The notes beneath the pieces are model-generated. The model worked only from the letters and a program-made list of their open reading frames with translations. It made no database searches and was not told the origin of the DNA. Source: Sciscionella sediminilitoris (GTDB lineage Bacteria > Actinomycetota > Actinomycetes > Mycobacteriales > Pseudonocardiaceae). From it: DNA of 44,831 bases. A program made the position numbers and the translations under genes. The stretch covers positions 1 through 44,831 of the forward strand of contig NZ_JALM01000086.1 in the NCBI RefSeq assembly GCF_000737195.2. The letters run 5' to 3'. Shown one piece after another: positions 1-7,841 of the stretch. Position 1 is the first letter of the stretch. Each line of letters begins with the position of its first letter.

Positions 1-19
1 CAACACAACCACTCACGAG
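1..19. repeat. Half copy of the 46-bp palindromic repeat (window edge)
   Basis: The first 19 bases equal the last 19 bases of the right arm of the palindrome seen complete at 21584-21629 (CAACACAACC then ACTCACGAG). The copy lies just beyond the 3' end of the sigma factor gene, which is transcribed towards it, so it could act as that gene's terminator. The missing part is the 8-bp centre and the left arm. Confidence 0.9.
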
Positions 20-35
20 CGTCGTTCAGGGCTTG

Positions 36-1706
36 CTAGGGGAGGGAGATGACGACCACGACCACGTGGTTGAGCAGGCCTTTTCGCTCGGAGCTCGGCG
101 CGGAGTCGGAGTGCTTGCCGAGGAGGGTTTCGCCGAGTGACCGGGTCGGCTCGGGGTCGGTCGAATCCCCCGAGTAGGAGTGCGAACGGTACGAACGGGA
201 TGAATAGGACTCGGAGGACGAGTCCGTGGAGGAGTTCGAATACGAGTACTCCGAGGAGCGTGTGGAGTCCGAGGACTCCGAGGATCCCGACGAGGAGTGC
301 GTGGGCTCGCCCCGGGATGTAGAGGTGAAGGTCGAGTTGTCCGGATCCGGGGTCCCGGGATGGCCGGGCAGTGTGGAATCGGGGACATGGCTGCTCTGCA
401 GGTGGGGGCCGCCCTTGTCGGACTCGACCGTCGCGGAGTGCGGCGGTTTCTCCTGCTGCTGTTGATGATGACCCGCCGGCTGGTCCCGGTTCTCCTGGGT
501 GTTCCCGGTGTCCGCGCGATCGGGACTCGATCGGTTGTGCCCGGCGTACTCCGCAGTGCGCTGAGTGTTCTGTTCCGTGGAGCGCTGGTGCGGGATGTGC
601 GGAACGGGCGCCTGGACGTTGTTCGGTGGCGCGTGCTTGGTCGGCGTGGGACTGGGCACCGGGCCCTTCGTGCCCGGGGTGCAGGTGGTGCACACCGGAA
701 GCACCTGGTCCCCGCGGCCGCCGGTGTAGTCGGGCGCGGATTCCACGACCGGACCGTGCAGCATCCCGCTCGCGACCAGTCCGAAAGCGCCGACCCCGAC
801 GACCGCGCTCGCGGTGAACGCGGCCTTCATCCGCCCGGTGAGCAGGGCGAGTTTGCCACCGAAACCGAGCACGGATCCGGCAGCGGTCTTCCCGGCTACC
901 GCGGTGCCGAGCCCGACGAGCGGCCCGACGTAGCTGGCGTGCGCCCGCAGCCCGGCGCACACATCGGCGAGCTCGGCGTGCAGTGCGGCGCAGGAATCGC
1001 ATTCCTCGAGGTGGTGAACGATCCTGCGGCGCTCGGATCCGCGCACCGAACCGGTGGTGAAGGCGCCCAGCTTGTCCACGACCGAGCGGCAGTCGACCGG
1101 CCCGCGCGCATCGGAGAGGTGCGCCTGCAGATAGGCAGCGCGCAGGCCGTCCCTGGCGCGCCTGGCCAGCGCCGCGGTCGCGTTCGCGGAGAGCCCGAGG
1201 TGGCCGCCGACCGCGGACGGGCGTTCCCCCTCGACCTCGACGCGCCAGAGCACATTGCGCCAGCGTTCGGGCAGGTTGGCGAACGCCCGCGCGATCAGGT
1301 GGCGTTCCACCGAGGACGTGCTGCGATCGCTGGCCGCCTCGACCCTGCTGGAGAGCTCCTCATCGGTGACCGGGACATCCCGGTGGCGCGCGGTCCACTC
1401 CATGGCGACCCTGCGGGTCACCGTGAGCAGGTAGGCGCGGGGATGCTCGATCCGCGCCGAACCCCTGCGCACGGCCTGCAGGACGCGGAAGAACGCCTCG
1501 GCGGCGAGATCGTCCGGATCGAGGGCATTGGCATAAGTACGCAGCGCATAGGAGCGGACCGCGTCGACGTGCCGCTGGAACAACTGCGCGAAGGCGAGTT
1601 CGTCCCCATCCCCCATATGGGCGAGCAACTCGCCGTCGTCGAGCTCGGTGTAATCGACAACGGATTCGGGTGCTCTCGTGACTGCCTCCTGTGGTGAGCG
1701 CAGCAC
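36..1706 (-). CDS. ECF-type sigma factor fused to zinc anti-sigma-like domain and membrane segment
   Basis: Predicted 556-aa sigma-70 family protein of the ECF type. Region 2 spans about residues 33-105 and region 4 about 135-195. A ZAS/zf-HC2-like zinc site follows at about 206-250 (C206, H232, C236 and C239, the H-x3-C-x2-C pattern). A hydrophobic segment lies at about 294-315. The rest is a long Ser/Thr/Pro-rich tail of about 240 residues ending in a short Val-rich hydrophobic stretch. I chose the GTG at 1706 because GAGGAGGTGG (1713-1722, minus strand) sits at proper distance; a GTG at 1748 would add 14 residues. ECF sigma factors normally have a separate anti-sigma partner; here the anti-sigma-like module is in the same chain, so control by membrane tethering is inferred. 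The target promoters are unknown. Confidence 0.85.
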   Translation of the reverse strand: MLRSPQEAVTRAPESVVDYTELDDGELLAHMGDGDELAFAQLFQRHVDAVRSYALRTYANALDPDDLAAEAFFRVLQAVRRGSARIEHPRAYLLTVTRRVAMEWTARHRDVPVTDEELSSRVEAASDRSTSSVERHLIARAFANLPERWRNVLWRVEVEGERPSAVGGHLGLSANATAALARRARDGLRAAYLQAHLSDARGPVDCRSVVDKLGAFTTGSVRGSERRRIVHHLEECDSCAALHAELADVCAGLRAHASYVGPLVGLGTAVAGKTAAGSVLGFGGKLALLTGRMKAAFTASAVVGVGAFGLVASGMLHGPVVESAPDYTGGRGDQVLPVCTTCTPGTKGPVPSPTPTKHAPPNNVQAPVPHIPHQRSTEQNTQRTAEYAGHNRSSPDRADTGNTQENRDQPAGHHQQQQEKPPHSATVESDKGGPHLQSSHVPDSTLPGHPGTPDPDNSTFTSTSRGEPTHSSSGSSESSDSTRSSEYSYSNSSTDSSSESYSSRSYRSHSYSGDSTDPEPTRSLGETLLGKHSDSAPSSERKGLLNHVVVVVISLP

Positions 1707-1901
1707 GATCGACCACCTCCTCGCATCCCCGACGGCCTTGTGAGCCACCTGCGATCATCCGATCGCGTCAAACATGCCACACGAATCGGCGATCTGGGCA
1801 GTGGAGAAAAATAAACAACCAAACCTTTACCAGTCGTATCAGCCTGGTCACAGCTGGGCGTCGATCGGCAAGCCGGGCGCGTCGGGCCCGCCGGGCCTCG
1901 T

Positions 1902-1907
1902 TACAGT
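1902..1907 (+). promoter_or_regulatory. Putative -10 box of a leaderless transcript
   Basis: TACAGT ends exactly 7 nt before the GTG at 1915, which has no Shine-Dalgarno sequence. This suits a leaderless actinobacterial mRNA. No convincing -35 is visible. Confidence 0.4.
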
Positions 1908-1914
1908 CCCTGCC

Positions 1915-2319
1915 GTGAACGCCAATACGACGACGCAGGACGAGCCGCAGTGTGGCGTCGACTGGCGTGTCGAGGCCCGTGCGGCGTTCCCGGAGCTCGA
2001 ATCCCTCTGCGGAGCCGAATGGTCGGTGCACGTGTTCCTCACCGAACTGCTCGACATCGTGCGCAAGGCGCACCGGGATGCGGACACCGAAACCCTCGAC
2101 CGCGCCTACGGTTTCGCCAAGTGGTGCCTCGACCAGCCGCGGCGATTCCTCGCCGACGCCGCGATCGTCAGCTTCTACGAACACCTCTTCGACGACTGGG
2201 AACTGCGCCACGAGATCGCCGAACGGCTCCCGGACCGGATAGCCGAGCGGGTGCGCCCGCTCTGGGAATGGCGGCTGCCCGTGGAACGGCTCGCCGAGGT
2301 GGATCAACTCCTCGGATGA
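1915..2319 (+). CDS. Small acidic protein of unknown function (possibly DUF7674-like)
   Basis: 134-aa protein, predicted cytoplasmic and mostly helical, with no signal peptide or membrane segment. Recognisable stretches are ELLDIVRKAHRDADTETLDR, then FAKWCLDQPRRFLADAA and VSFYEHLFDD. This helical layout reminds me of the DUF7674 family of small uncharacterised proteins, but I cannot confirm it. The frame stays open upstream to an ATG at 1774. The GTG at 1915 is preferred because the upstream residues look like non-coding sequence and a -10-like TACAGT lies 7 nt before it. It stands alone between the divergent sigma factor gene and a tRNA gene, so context gives no function. Confidence 0.6.
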   Translation: MNANTTTQDEPQCGVDWRVEARAAFPELESLCGAEWSVHVFLTELLDIVRKAHRDADTETLDRAYGFAKWCLDQPRRFLADAAIVSFYEHLFDDWELRHEIAERLPDRIAERVRPLWEWRLPVERLAEVDQLLG

Positions 2320-2369
2320 CGCCCCGCCTGCAGCGCGGGTTGTCGGCCCCGCTATGCTGACGGGGCAAT

Positions 2370-2445
2370 GCGGACGTAGCGCAGCTGGTAGCGCATCACC
2401 TTGCCAAGGTGAGGGTCGCGGGTTCGAGTCCCGTCGTCCGCTCCA
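2370..2445 (+). tRNA. tRNA-Gly (anticodon GCC)
   Basis: The acceptor stem pairs GCGGACG (2370-2376) with CGTCCGC (2435-2441). The anticodon arm CACCT-TGCCAA-GGTG carries GCC, and the T arm has the canonical GGTTCGAGTCC. The 3' CCA is encoded at 2443-2445. A -10-like TATGCT is at 2353-2358. Confidence 0.97.
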
Positions 2446-2461
2446 GAGTTCGGATAGTCAT

Positions 2462-2484
2462 GCCCCGGGGATGCCTGGGGCTTT
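2462..2484 (+). terminator. Probable terminator of tRNA-Gly
   Basis: An 8-bp stem (GCCCCGGG with CCTGGGGC, one G-U pair, 4-nt loop) is followed by TTT, 17 nt after the tRNA. Confidence 0.6.
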
Positions 2485-2502
2485 ACTCTTTCGCCATGAT
2501 TT

Positions 2503-2521
2503 GTGGGGGCCGAGCCCCCAC
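2503..2521. terminator. Perfect GC hairpin downstream of the tRNA
   Basis: GTGGGGGC (2503-2510), loop CGA, GCCCCCAC (2514-2521). It may be a second terminator or a common intergenic GC hairpin. No T-run follows. Confidence 0.45.
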
Positions 2522-2576
2522 GCCCCCACGGTGTGGAGCGCGCCGGAACCAGCGTGGAGGGATGCGGAGGGGTCTT

Positions 2577-2915
2577 GTGGTTTCTTTGGAGTGGGTTCGG
2601 GGTGTTGCACTCGAGTTGCCGGAGGCCACCGAGCGGGCGGCGTACGGGATTCCGTGTTTCCGGGTGCGGGACAAGATCTTCGCGGCGTACCGACAGGAGT
2701 GGCATGGCCTCGCCTGTCTGGTCAGCCCGGAGGACAAGCTCGCCCTGCCCCAGGAGGACCCGGAGACCTTCTCGGTCCCGGAGCACTACCGCAATTCCTC
2801 GATGGTGGTCGTGGACCTCGCCAGGATCGACCCCGACCACCTCACCGAAGTGCTCACCGAGGCCTGGCGGCTGCGCGCCCCGAAGCGCCTGCGTGAACGG
2901 TTCGACGCGGGCTGA
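2577..2915 (+). CDS. MmcQ/YjbR family DNA-binding-like protein
   Basis: 112-aa protein of the MmcQ/YjbR family, which has a double-wing fold proposed to bind nucleic acid; no firm role is known. Family features seen are the start SLEWVRGVALELPEATE, the FRVRDKIFAAY strand region, and the end SMVVVDLARIDPDHLTEVL followed by a basic helix. The GTG at 2577 is chosen because GGAGGGG (2566-2572) precedes it at good spacing; the ATG at 2562 would have the same purines inside its coding sequence. It is convergent with the S9 peptidase gene, and their stop codons abut. Confidence 0.85.
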   Translation: MVSLEWVRGVALELPEATERAAYGIPCFRVRDKIFAAYRQEWHGLACLVSPEDKLALPQEDPETFSVPEHYRNSSMVVVDLARIDPDHLTEVLTEAWRLRAPKRLRERFDAG

Positions 2916-4694
2916 TCACCGGCCGAGGCGCGCGGTGAGGAACTCGAGCGCCCGCGGATAGGCGTCCAGCCGGTTCACCCGCTTCGCCAGCCCATGCCCC
3001 TCATCGGCGTACACGCACAGCTCGCACGCTACTCCGCGGTTCCCGAGCTCGGTGTGCAGCTGCTCGGCCTCGGAGAGCGGGACCCGCGGATCGTTCGCGC
3101 CATGGATCACGAACAGCGGTGCCCGGATGTCGGCGATCCGGGACAGCGGTGAGATGGACTCCAGGAACTCCCGGTCCTCGGCAAGCGAACCGTACTCGCG
3201 CTCCCGCTGGGCGCGCCGGTACACCGAGGTGTTCTCCAGGAAAGTGACCAGCGAGGACATCCCGACGATGTCCACCCCGGCCGACCACAGCTGCGGCTGG
3301 AACGCGAGCCCGGCCAGCACCATGTACCCGCCGTAGGAACCGCCCCACAACGCCGCGCGGTCCAGGCCGAGGCTCGGCAGCCAGTCGTGCAGCGCGGCCA
3401 GATCGTCCACGGAGTTCATCCTGGCGCGCACATCATCGGCGGAGTACCAGGCCTTCCCGTAGCCGACCGAACCGCGCACGTTCGGCACCAGCACGGTGAA
3501 CCCGGCCGCGGCCAGGCCCTGGACGATCGGGTTGAAGTTGAGCGCCGACTGCCCCTCCGGTCCGCCGTGGATGAGCAGCACCGCCGCACCGGACAACGGT
3601 TCCGCGGTCGCGCTCGGCCGGTACACGTAACACGGGATGTCCCCGCCCGCGCCCGGAACCCAGTGGGTGTCCGGCACCGAGAGCCCGGCGAGCCCGCGCA
3701 GCGCGGCCGCGGAATCGGTGACCGCGCGCGTGGTCCCGCTGCCCGCGTCCACCACGAGCACGTCCCCGGGAATCTCCGGACCGGAAAGGGTGAGCGCGAC
3801 CGAACGCGAATCCGCGGCCCACACCGGTTCGGGCAGCGGGAAAAGCAGCCAGCCATCCGGAAGCGGGACCTCGCGCAGCGGGTTGCCGTCGGCATCGTGC
3901 ACGGCGAGCCGGGACACCCCGCCCACGTTGGTGTGCACCAGAAGCAGCGTGCCGTCCGGGGATGGCCAGCCGGTCACATCGTGCGCGTCATCGGTGACCA
4001 GCCATCGCCAGTCCCCGGTTTCCGGGGTGTAGCGCGCGATCCCGGTGAACTCGCGGTCCCGGTTCGTGGTGAGCACGAGCGAATCGCCGACCCAGTGCAC
4101 GGTGTGGTACTGCGCGCGCTCGAGTTCCCCGGTCAGTTCGGTGACCTCGCCGCCGCAGGCCAGCAGCAGCTGATCGGACATCGCGTACCTGCCCGGCCTG
4201 GTGAGCGCGACCCGGCGGCCATCGGTGTGCACGGCGGGATCCGCGGCCCAGCCACCACCGTCGTAGATCACCGATTCGGTGCCCGTGGCCAGCTCGTGCA
4301 CCACGATGTCGAAGTCCACCCCGTTGCGCCGGTTGGTGCGGTACACCATGCGCGTCCCGGTGACCTCGCCGATGCCGTGGATGTATGACGGATCGCGTAC
4401 CACGGCCTCCAGATCGTCCATTGTGGACGGAAGCGGGCTCGAATCCAGGTGCAGCCGGGAAATCTGCGCCCGCTCGTTGCCCCCGGTGTCGTGGCTGACC
4501 AGCACCGTGTCCGTGCCGGGGACATACCGCCCGCTGCACGCTCCGTCCAGCGTGGTCAGCTTGCGTACCGTGCCGTCGGTGCCGATCTCGACCAGCTGCG
4601 TGGTCCCCGATTCGTCGTGCCCGGCGAGCACCCGCCCGTCCGTGTGCACGTCGAAGGCGCGCCAGGTGGTCAGTTCGAGCAGTTCGCGCAGCAT
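2916..4694 (-). CDS. S9 family peptidase (prolyl oligopeptidase type)
   Basis: 592-aa serine peptidase with an N-terminal beta-propeller (about residues 1-330) and a C-terminal alpha/beta-hydrolase domain. The nucleophile motif GGSYGGY places Ser at 453. HGANDPRV gives Asp535 and DEGHG gives His567, so the triad looks intact. No signal peptide is visible, so it is likely cytosolic and cleaves short peptides or acyl-peptides. It begins immediately after the amidase stop codon on the same strand, which suggests co-transcription with that gene. The exact substrate cannot be read from sequence. Confidence 0.92.
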   Translation of the reverse strand: MLRELLELTTWRAFDVHTDGRVLAGHDESGTTQLVEIGTDGTVRKLTTLDGACSGRYVPGTDTVLVSHDTGGNERAQISRLHLDSSPLPSTMDDLEAVVRDPSYIHGIGEVTGTRMVYRTNRRNGVDFDIVVHELATGTESVIYDGGGWAADPAVHTDGRRVALTRPGRYAMSDQLLLACGGEVTELTGELERAQYHTVHWVGDSLVLTTNRDREFTGIARYTPETGDWRWLVTDDAHDVTGWPSPDGTLLLVHTNVGGVSRLAVHDADGNPLREVPLPDGWLLFPLPEPVWAADSRSVALTLSGPEIPGDVLVVDAGSGTTRAVTDSAAALRGLAGLSVPDTHWVPGAGGDIPCYVYRPSATAEPLSGAAVLLIHGGPEGQSALNFNPIVQGLAAAGFTVLVPNVRGSVGYGKAWYSADDVRARMNSVDDLAALHDWLPSLGLDRAALWGGSYGGYMVLAGLAFQPQLWSAGVDIVGMSSLVTFLENTSVYRRAQREREYGSLAEDREFLESISPLSRIADIRAPLFVIHGANDPRVPLSEAEQLHTELGNRGVACELCVYADEGHGLAKRVNRLDAYPRALEFLTARLGR

Positions 4695-5534
4695 TCAGTG
4701 TTCCTTGTCGAGGTAGGCGAGGATGCCTGCGGTGATCGCGTCGGCGTAGTGCTGCCGTCCGGCACTGGAGGTGAAGGTGGCGGAATCGCTGGTGTTGCGC
4801 ATGTTCCCGCACTCGACGAGTACCGCGGGGCGGGTGGACAGGTTCAGTCCGCCGAGATCCTTGCGCGGGTAAATCCCGTTCTCGCCGAGATAGGTGGAGG
4901 TGGCGAGCCCGTCCCCGCGCATGGCATCGCGGACCGAACCGGCCAGCTGCGCGGAGGGCTCGCCCTGTTCGGCGTTCAGCGGCGGGGAGGGATAGGAGAC
5001 GTGGAAACCGTGCGCCTTCGCCGAGTTCGCCCCGTCCGCGTGCAGGGACACCACCGCATCGGCTTCGGCCTTGTTGCCGACCGCCGCGCGCTCGTTCACG
5101 CACGGCCCGACCCCGGAATCCGAATCGCGGGTGAGCACCACGCGCACCCCCTTCGCGGCCAGGCTCGCGCGGATCTTGGCGGCGAGGTCCCAGGTGAAGG
5201 CGTGCTCCGGATAACCGGCATTGGTCGAGGTTCCCGTGGTGTTGCAGGCCTTCAGGACGCCACGGCCCGCGGGCACCTTGCGGTTGATCTGTTCCGGGTG
5301 CTCGGCATTCCCGCCGTTGTGGCCCGGATCGAGCACCACGACCCGCTGCGGCTGCCGCGGCGCGCTGGGCGGTGCGCTGCTGCTCGGGGCGGGCGAACTG
5401 GTGCTCGAGGGTGCGGTGCTCGGGGCGGCGGCCGGACTGCTCGGGGCGGCCTTGTCCGCGGTGGTCCCGCACGCGCTGAGCAGCAGCGTGGTTCCCAGGG
5501 CGGCGAGCAGCGCAGGTCGGATCGGTTTCGACAC
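4695..5534 (-). CDS. N-acetylmuramoyl-L-alanine amidase, lipoprotein (Amidase_3; Rv3717-like)
   Basis: 279-aa zinc amidase that should cut the amide bond between MurNAc and L-Ala in peptidoglycan. A lipoprotein signal peptide ends in LSAC (Cys22), followed by an Ala/Ser/Pro linker to about residue 60. Zinc-site motifs are LDPGHNGG (His), [10 protein letters not shown] (Glu) and VSLHADG (His); the catalytic Glu is in VECGNMRN. The start is uncertain: GTG at 5534 gives the cleanest signal peptide, and a GTG at 5543 adds three residues. It is divergent from ybaB-recR, the same arrangement I recall for M. tuberculosis Rv3717-Rv3716c-Rv3715c, where the amidase is Ami1. The lipobox suggests membrane anchoring. 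Confidence 0.9.
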   Translation of the reverse strand: MSKPIRPALLAALGTTLLLSACGTTADKAAPSSPAAAPSTAPSSTSSPAPSSSAPPSAPRQPQRVVVLDPGHNGGNAEHPEQINRKVPAGRGVLKACNTTGTSTNAGYPEHAFTWDLAAKIRASLAAKGVRVVLTRDSDSGVGPCVNERAAVGNKAEADAVVSLHADGANSAKAHGFHVSYPSPPLNAEQGEPSAQLAGSVRDAMRGDGLATSTYLGENGIYPRKDLGGLNLSTRPAVLVECGNMRNTSDSATFTSSAGRQHYADAITAGILAYLDKEH

Positions 5535-5618
5535 GCCGTACACGTTGCCACGGCCGGGGACGACTACCCTGGAAGACGCGCGCAAGACAGGCGCGCTCCG
5601 CCGACGAAAGGAGCCGGC

Positions 5619-5963
5619 ATGGACGGTCAGATGCCCGGCAACATGCAGGGCTTGCTCGCGCAGGCACAGCAGATGCAACAGCAGATGCTCGCCGCGCAGG
5701 AAGAACTCGCCAACAGCGAGGTCACCGGGACCGCCGGTGGCGGAATGGTCAGCGCGACCGTCAGCGGTTCTGGCGAACTGAAGTCGTTGTCCATCGACCC
5801 CAAGGTCGTCGACCCGGAAGACACCGAGACGCTCGCCGATCTCGTCGTCGCCGCCGTGCGGGACGCGAACGCGAGCGCGCAGAAGCTCACCGAGGAGAAG
5901 CTCGGACCGGTCGCCGGCGGGCTCGGCGAACTCGGTGGCGGGCTCGGCCTCCCGGGCATGTAG
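5619..5963 (+). CDS. YbaB/EbfC family nucleoid-associated protein
   Basis: 114-aa YbaB/EbfC protein, a small dimeric DNA-binding protein usually found directly upstream of recR. The N-terminal helix is rich in Gln and Met ([16 protein letters not shown]). The conserved core [21 protein letters not shown] follows, then [21 protein letters not shown]. The C-terminus is Gly-rich. The ATG at 5619 follows AAAGGAG (5607-5613). RecR starts 3 nt after the stop, so the pair forms an operon with the P-loop kinase. Confidence 0.95.
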   Translation: MDGQMPGNMQGLLAQAQQMQQQMLAAQEELANSEVTGTAGGGMVSATVSGSGELKSLSIDPKVVDPEDTETLADLVVAAVRDANASAQKLTEEKLGPVAGGLGELGGGLGLPGM

Positions 5964-5965
5964 CG

Positions 5966-6562
5966 GTGTACGAAGGACCGGTCCAGGACCTGATCGATGA
6001 GCTCGGCGCCCTTCCCGGAGTCGGGCCGAAGAGCGCCCAGCGCATCGCCTTCCACCTGCTCGCCACCGATGCGGCGGACATCAACCGGCTGATCACGGCA
6101 CTGCAGCAGGTCGCGAAGGGTGTGCGGTTCTGCGAGATCTGCGGCAACGTCGCGGCCGAGGAGACCTGCCGGATCTGCGGCGACGCGCGCCGTGATCCGC
6201 TGCTGGTCTGCGTCGTCGAGGAACCCAAGGATGTGCTCGCGATCGAGCGCACCAGGGAGTTCAAGGGGCGCTATCACGTGCTCGGCGGCGCGCTCGACCC
6301 GCTTTCCGGGGTCGGGCCCGATCAGCTGCGGATCAAGGAACTGCTCGGCAGGATCGGCAGGGACGAGATCACCGAGGTGATCATCGCGACCGATCCGAAC
6401 ACCGAGGGCGAGGCCACGGCCACCTATCTGGTGCGCATGCTGCGCGATTTCCCCGGGCTGAGCGTCACCCGGCTCGCTTCCGGTCTCCCGATGGGCGGGG
6501 ACCTCGAGTTCGCCGATGAGCTCACCCTCGGTCGCGCGTTCACCGGCCGCCGTGCGGTGTGA
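5966..6562 (+). CDS. recR: Recombination mediator protein RecR
   Basis: 198-aa RecR, which loads RecA at gaps together with RecF/RecO. In order: the N-terminal helix-hairpin-helix ([20 protein letters not shown], about 12-31), the four-cysteine zinc site (C56, C59, C68, C71), the Toprim domain (about 80-175) with [12 protein letters not shown] and [12 protein letters not shown], and a C-terminal [14 protein letters not shown] motif. Length is normal for the family. It starts with GTG 3 nt after ybaB and overlaps the next gene by 4 bp (GTGA). Confidence 0.98.
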   Translation: MYEGPVQDLIDELGALPGVGPKSAQRIAFHLLATDAADINRLITALQQVAKGVRFCEICGNVAAEETCRICGDARRDPLLVCVVEEPKDVLAIERTREFKGRYHVLGGALDPLSGVGPDQLRIKELLGRIGRDEITEVIIATDPNTEGEATATYLVRMLRDFPGLSVTRLASGLPMGGDLEFADELTLGRAFTGRRAV

Positions 6563-7110
6563 CTGAGCTCGAACGGGCCGCGGCCGCGGTGCGCGCCGCC
6601 CCTGCCCGGCTCGGTGGCACCCGCCTCGTGGTCATCGACGGGCCATCGGGCTCGGGCAAGACCGTGTTCGCCACCCGGCTGCGGGAACTGCTCGGCTGCG
6701 TGCTCGTGTCCACCGACGACTTCGCCACCTGGGATGAGCCCTTCGCCTGGTGGCCGCGGCTGCACGAAGGCGTGCTCGAACCGCTGTGCCGGGGTGTTCC
6801 CGGCGGGTACCAGTGCGTGGAGTGGAGCGAGGGCGCGCCCTTTCCCGGGAGGTGGCGCACCGTCGAGGTGCCGGAAACCCTGATTCTGGAGGGGGTCTCC
6901 GCTGCCCGGCGCGCCGTCGCCGACCGGGCCAGCCTCACCGTGTGGATCAGCTACGGCACCCCGGAACAGCGGCTCGCCCGTTCGGTGGCCCGCGACGGGG
7001 AGGACCAGCGCGCCAACCTCGCCGCGTGGCAGCGCACCGAGGCCGGATGGTTCGCCGTGGACCGCCCCGAATCCCGCGCTGATTTGGTCGTGCGCGGTTG
7101 TGTTGGTTAG
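6559..7110 (+). CDS. P-loop kinase, uridine-kinase-like
   Basis: 183-aa NTPase with a Walker A motif GPSGSGKT (28-35), a following [11 protein letters not shown] segment and LILEGVSA, as in uridine kinase-like proteins of actinobacteria. The phosphorylated substrate is unknown. The GTG start overlaps the recR stop (GTGA), so translation is probably coupled. The last codons (V-R-G-C-V-G-stop) are encoded by the degenerate palindromic repeat at 7087-7132. The repeat has therefore replaced or supplied the natural C-terminus. The P-loop lies far from this end, so activity need not be lost. Confidence 0.85.
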   Translation: MTELERAAAAVRAAPARLGGTRLVVIDGPSGSGKTVFATRLRELLGCVLVSTDDFATWDEPFAWWPRLHEGVLEPLCRGVPGGYQCVEWSEGAPFPGRWRTVEVPETLILEGVSAARRAVADRASLTVWISYGTPEQRLARSVARDGEDQRANLAAWQRTEAGWFAVDRPESRADLVVRGCVG

Positions 7111-7132
7111 AACCAACATTTCCGCTCACAAG
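7087..7132. repeat. Degenerate copy of the 46-bp palindromic repeat
   Basis: The left arm ends GGTTGTGTTGGTT, the centre is AG rather than CT, and the right arm is AACCAACATTTCC then GCTCACAAG. Only the inner 8 bp (TGTTGGTT/AACCAACA) plus scattered outer positions still pair. Relative to the other copies the centre reads as the reverse orientation. It covers the end and stop codon of the kinase gene. Confidence 0.8.
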
Positions 7133-7166
7133 GGGGATATTCGCAGCTCAGTGGCCTGCTTGCGGG

Positions 7167-7172
7167 TACTGT
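7167..7172 (+). promoter_or_regulatory. Putative -10 box of a leaderless transcript
   Basis: TACTGT ends 7 nt before the ATG at 7180, and no Shine-Dalgarno sequence is present. Confidence 0.4.
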
Positions 7173-7179
7173 CCGGATC

Positions 7180-7608
7180 ATGGACTGGACCCTCGAGGTG
7201 GTTGTGCTCCCCGTCAGCGATATTGAGCGATCGATCGAGTTCTATCGCGACCGGGTCGGTTTCGAGCTCGATCATGACACGGTCACCGAGCACATGCATG
7301 TCGTGCAGCTGACCCCGCGCGGATCGGGGTGCTCGATCGTCTTCGGTGACCTGCCCGCGCAGACCGAGATGCAGCCGGGTTCGCTGAAGGGGCTCCAGCT
7401 CTGCGTCGCCGATGCCACGGCCGCACGTGCGGAGCTCGCCTCGCGTGGGGTCGAGGTGAGCGAGCTGCAGCGGTTCGGTGAGCAGGACGGCAGCACCTTC
7501 TTCGGGTTCGCCGATCCGGACGGCAACACCTGGGCGGTGCAGGAGCTCAAGGTCCGCGCGAGCAAACCGCTGATCCCGGCGGAAGCGCGCGGCCGATTCG
7601 CCGGATAA
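7180..7608 (+). CDS. VOC superfamily (glyoxalase-like) protein
   Basis: 142-aa vicinal-oxygen-chelate fold protein built of two beta-alpha-beta-beta-beta units. The first includes VVVLPVSDIERSIEFYRDRVGFEL and the second includes LCVADATAARAELASRGVEV and FGFADPDGNTWAVQEL. The usual C-terminal metal-ligand region (DPDGN..W.VQE) is present. Substrate is unknown; the family includes glyoxalase I, dioxygenases and antibiotic-binding proteins. It is transcribed alone, probably from a leaderless promoter, because the kinase upstream is cut off by the palindromic repeat. Confidence 0.88.
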   Translation: MDWTLEVVVLPVSDIERSIEFYRDRVGFELDHDTVTEHMHVVQLTPRGSGCSIVFGDLPAQTEMQPGSLKGLQLCVADATAARAELASRGVEVSELQRFGEQDGSTFFGFADPDGNTWAVQELKVRASKPLIPAEARGRFAG

Positions 7609-7667
7609 CGGCACCGGCCAAGTACCGAGGGTAACTGTGCGGGGGCCTATGAATTCACCATTCACAG

Positions 7668-7697
7668 TTGACCGAGGGTGATCTCATCGCGTGATAC
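7668..7697 (+). promoter_or_regulatory. Candidate promoter of the peptide ABC importer operon
   Basis: TTGACC (7668-7673) and TGATAC (7692-7697) are 18 nt apart, about 145 nt before the binding-protein start. No operator was recognised. Confidence 0.4.
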
Positions 7698-7841
7698 CCC
7701 GTGTGCGCTGCGCAGATTTTCGGGCCCGTGTGTCCGGATCGTAACCGGCGACCGGATCCTGGGAACGGGTTCAGGCATTACAGTGCGCCATCAAGGTACG
7801 AACACGTACTGCGATCCAGCCTTGTGTTCAAAGGGGTACAC

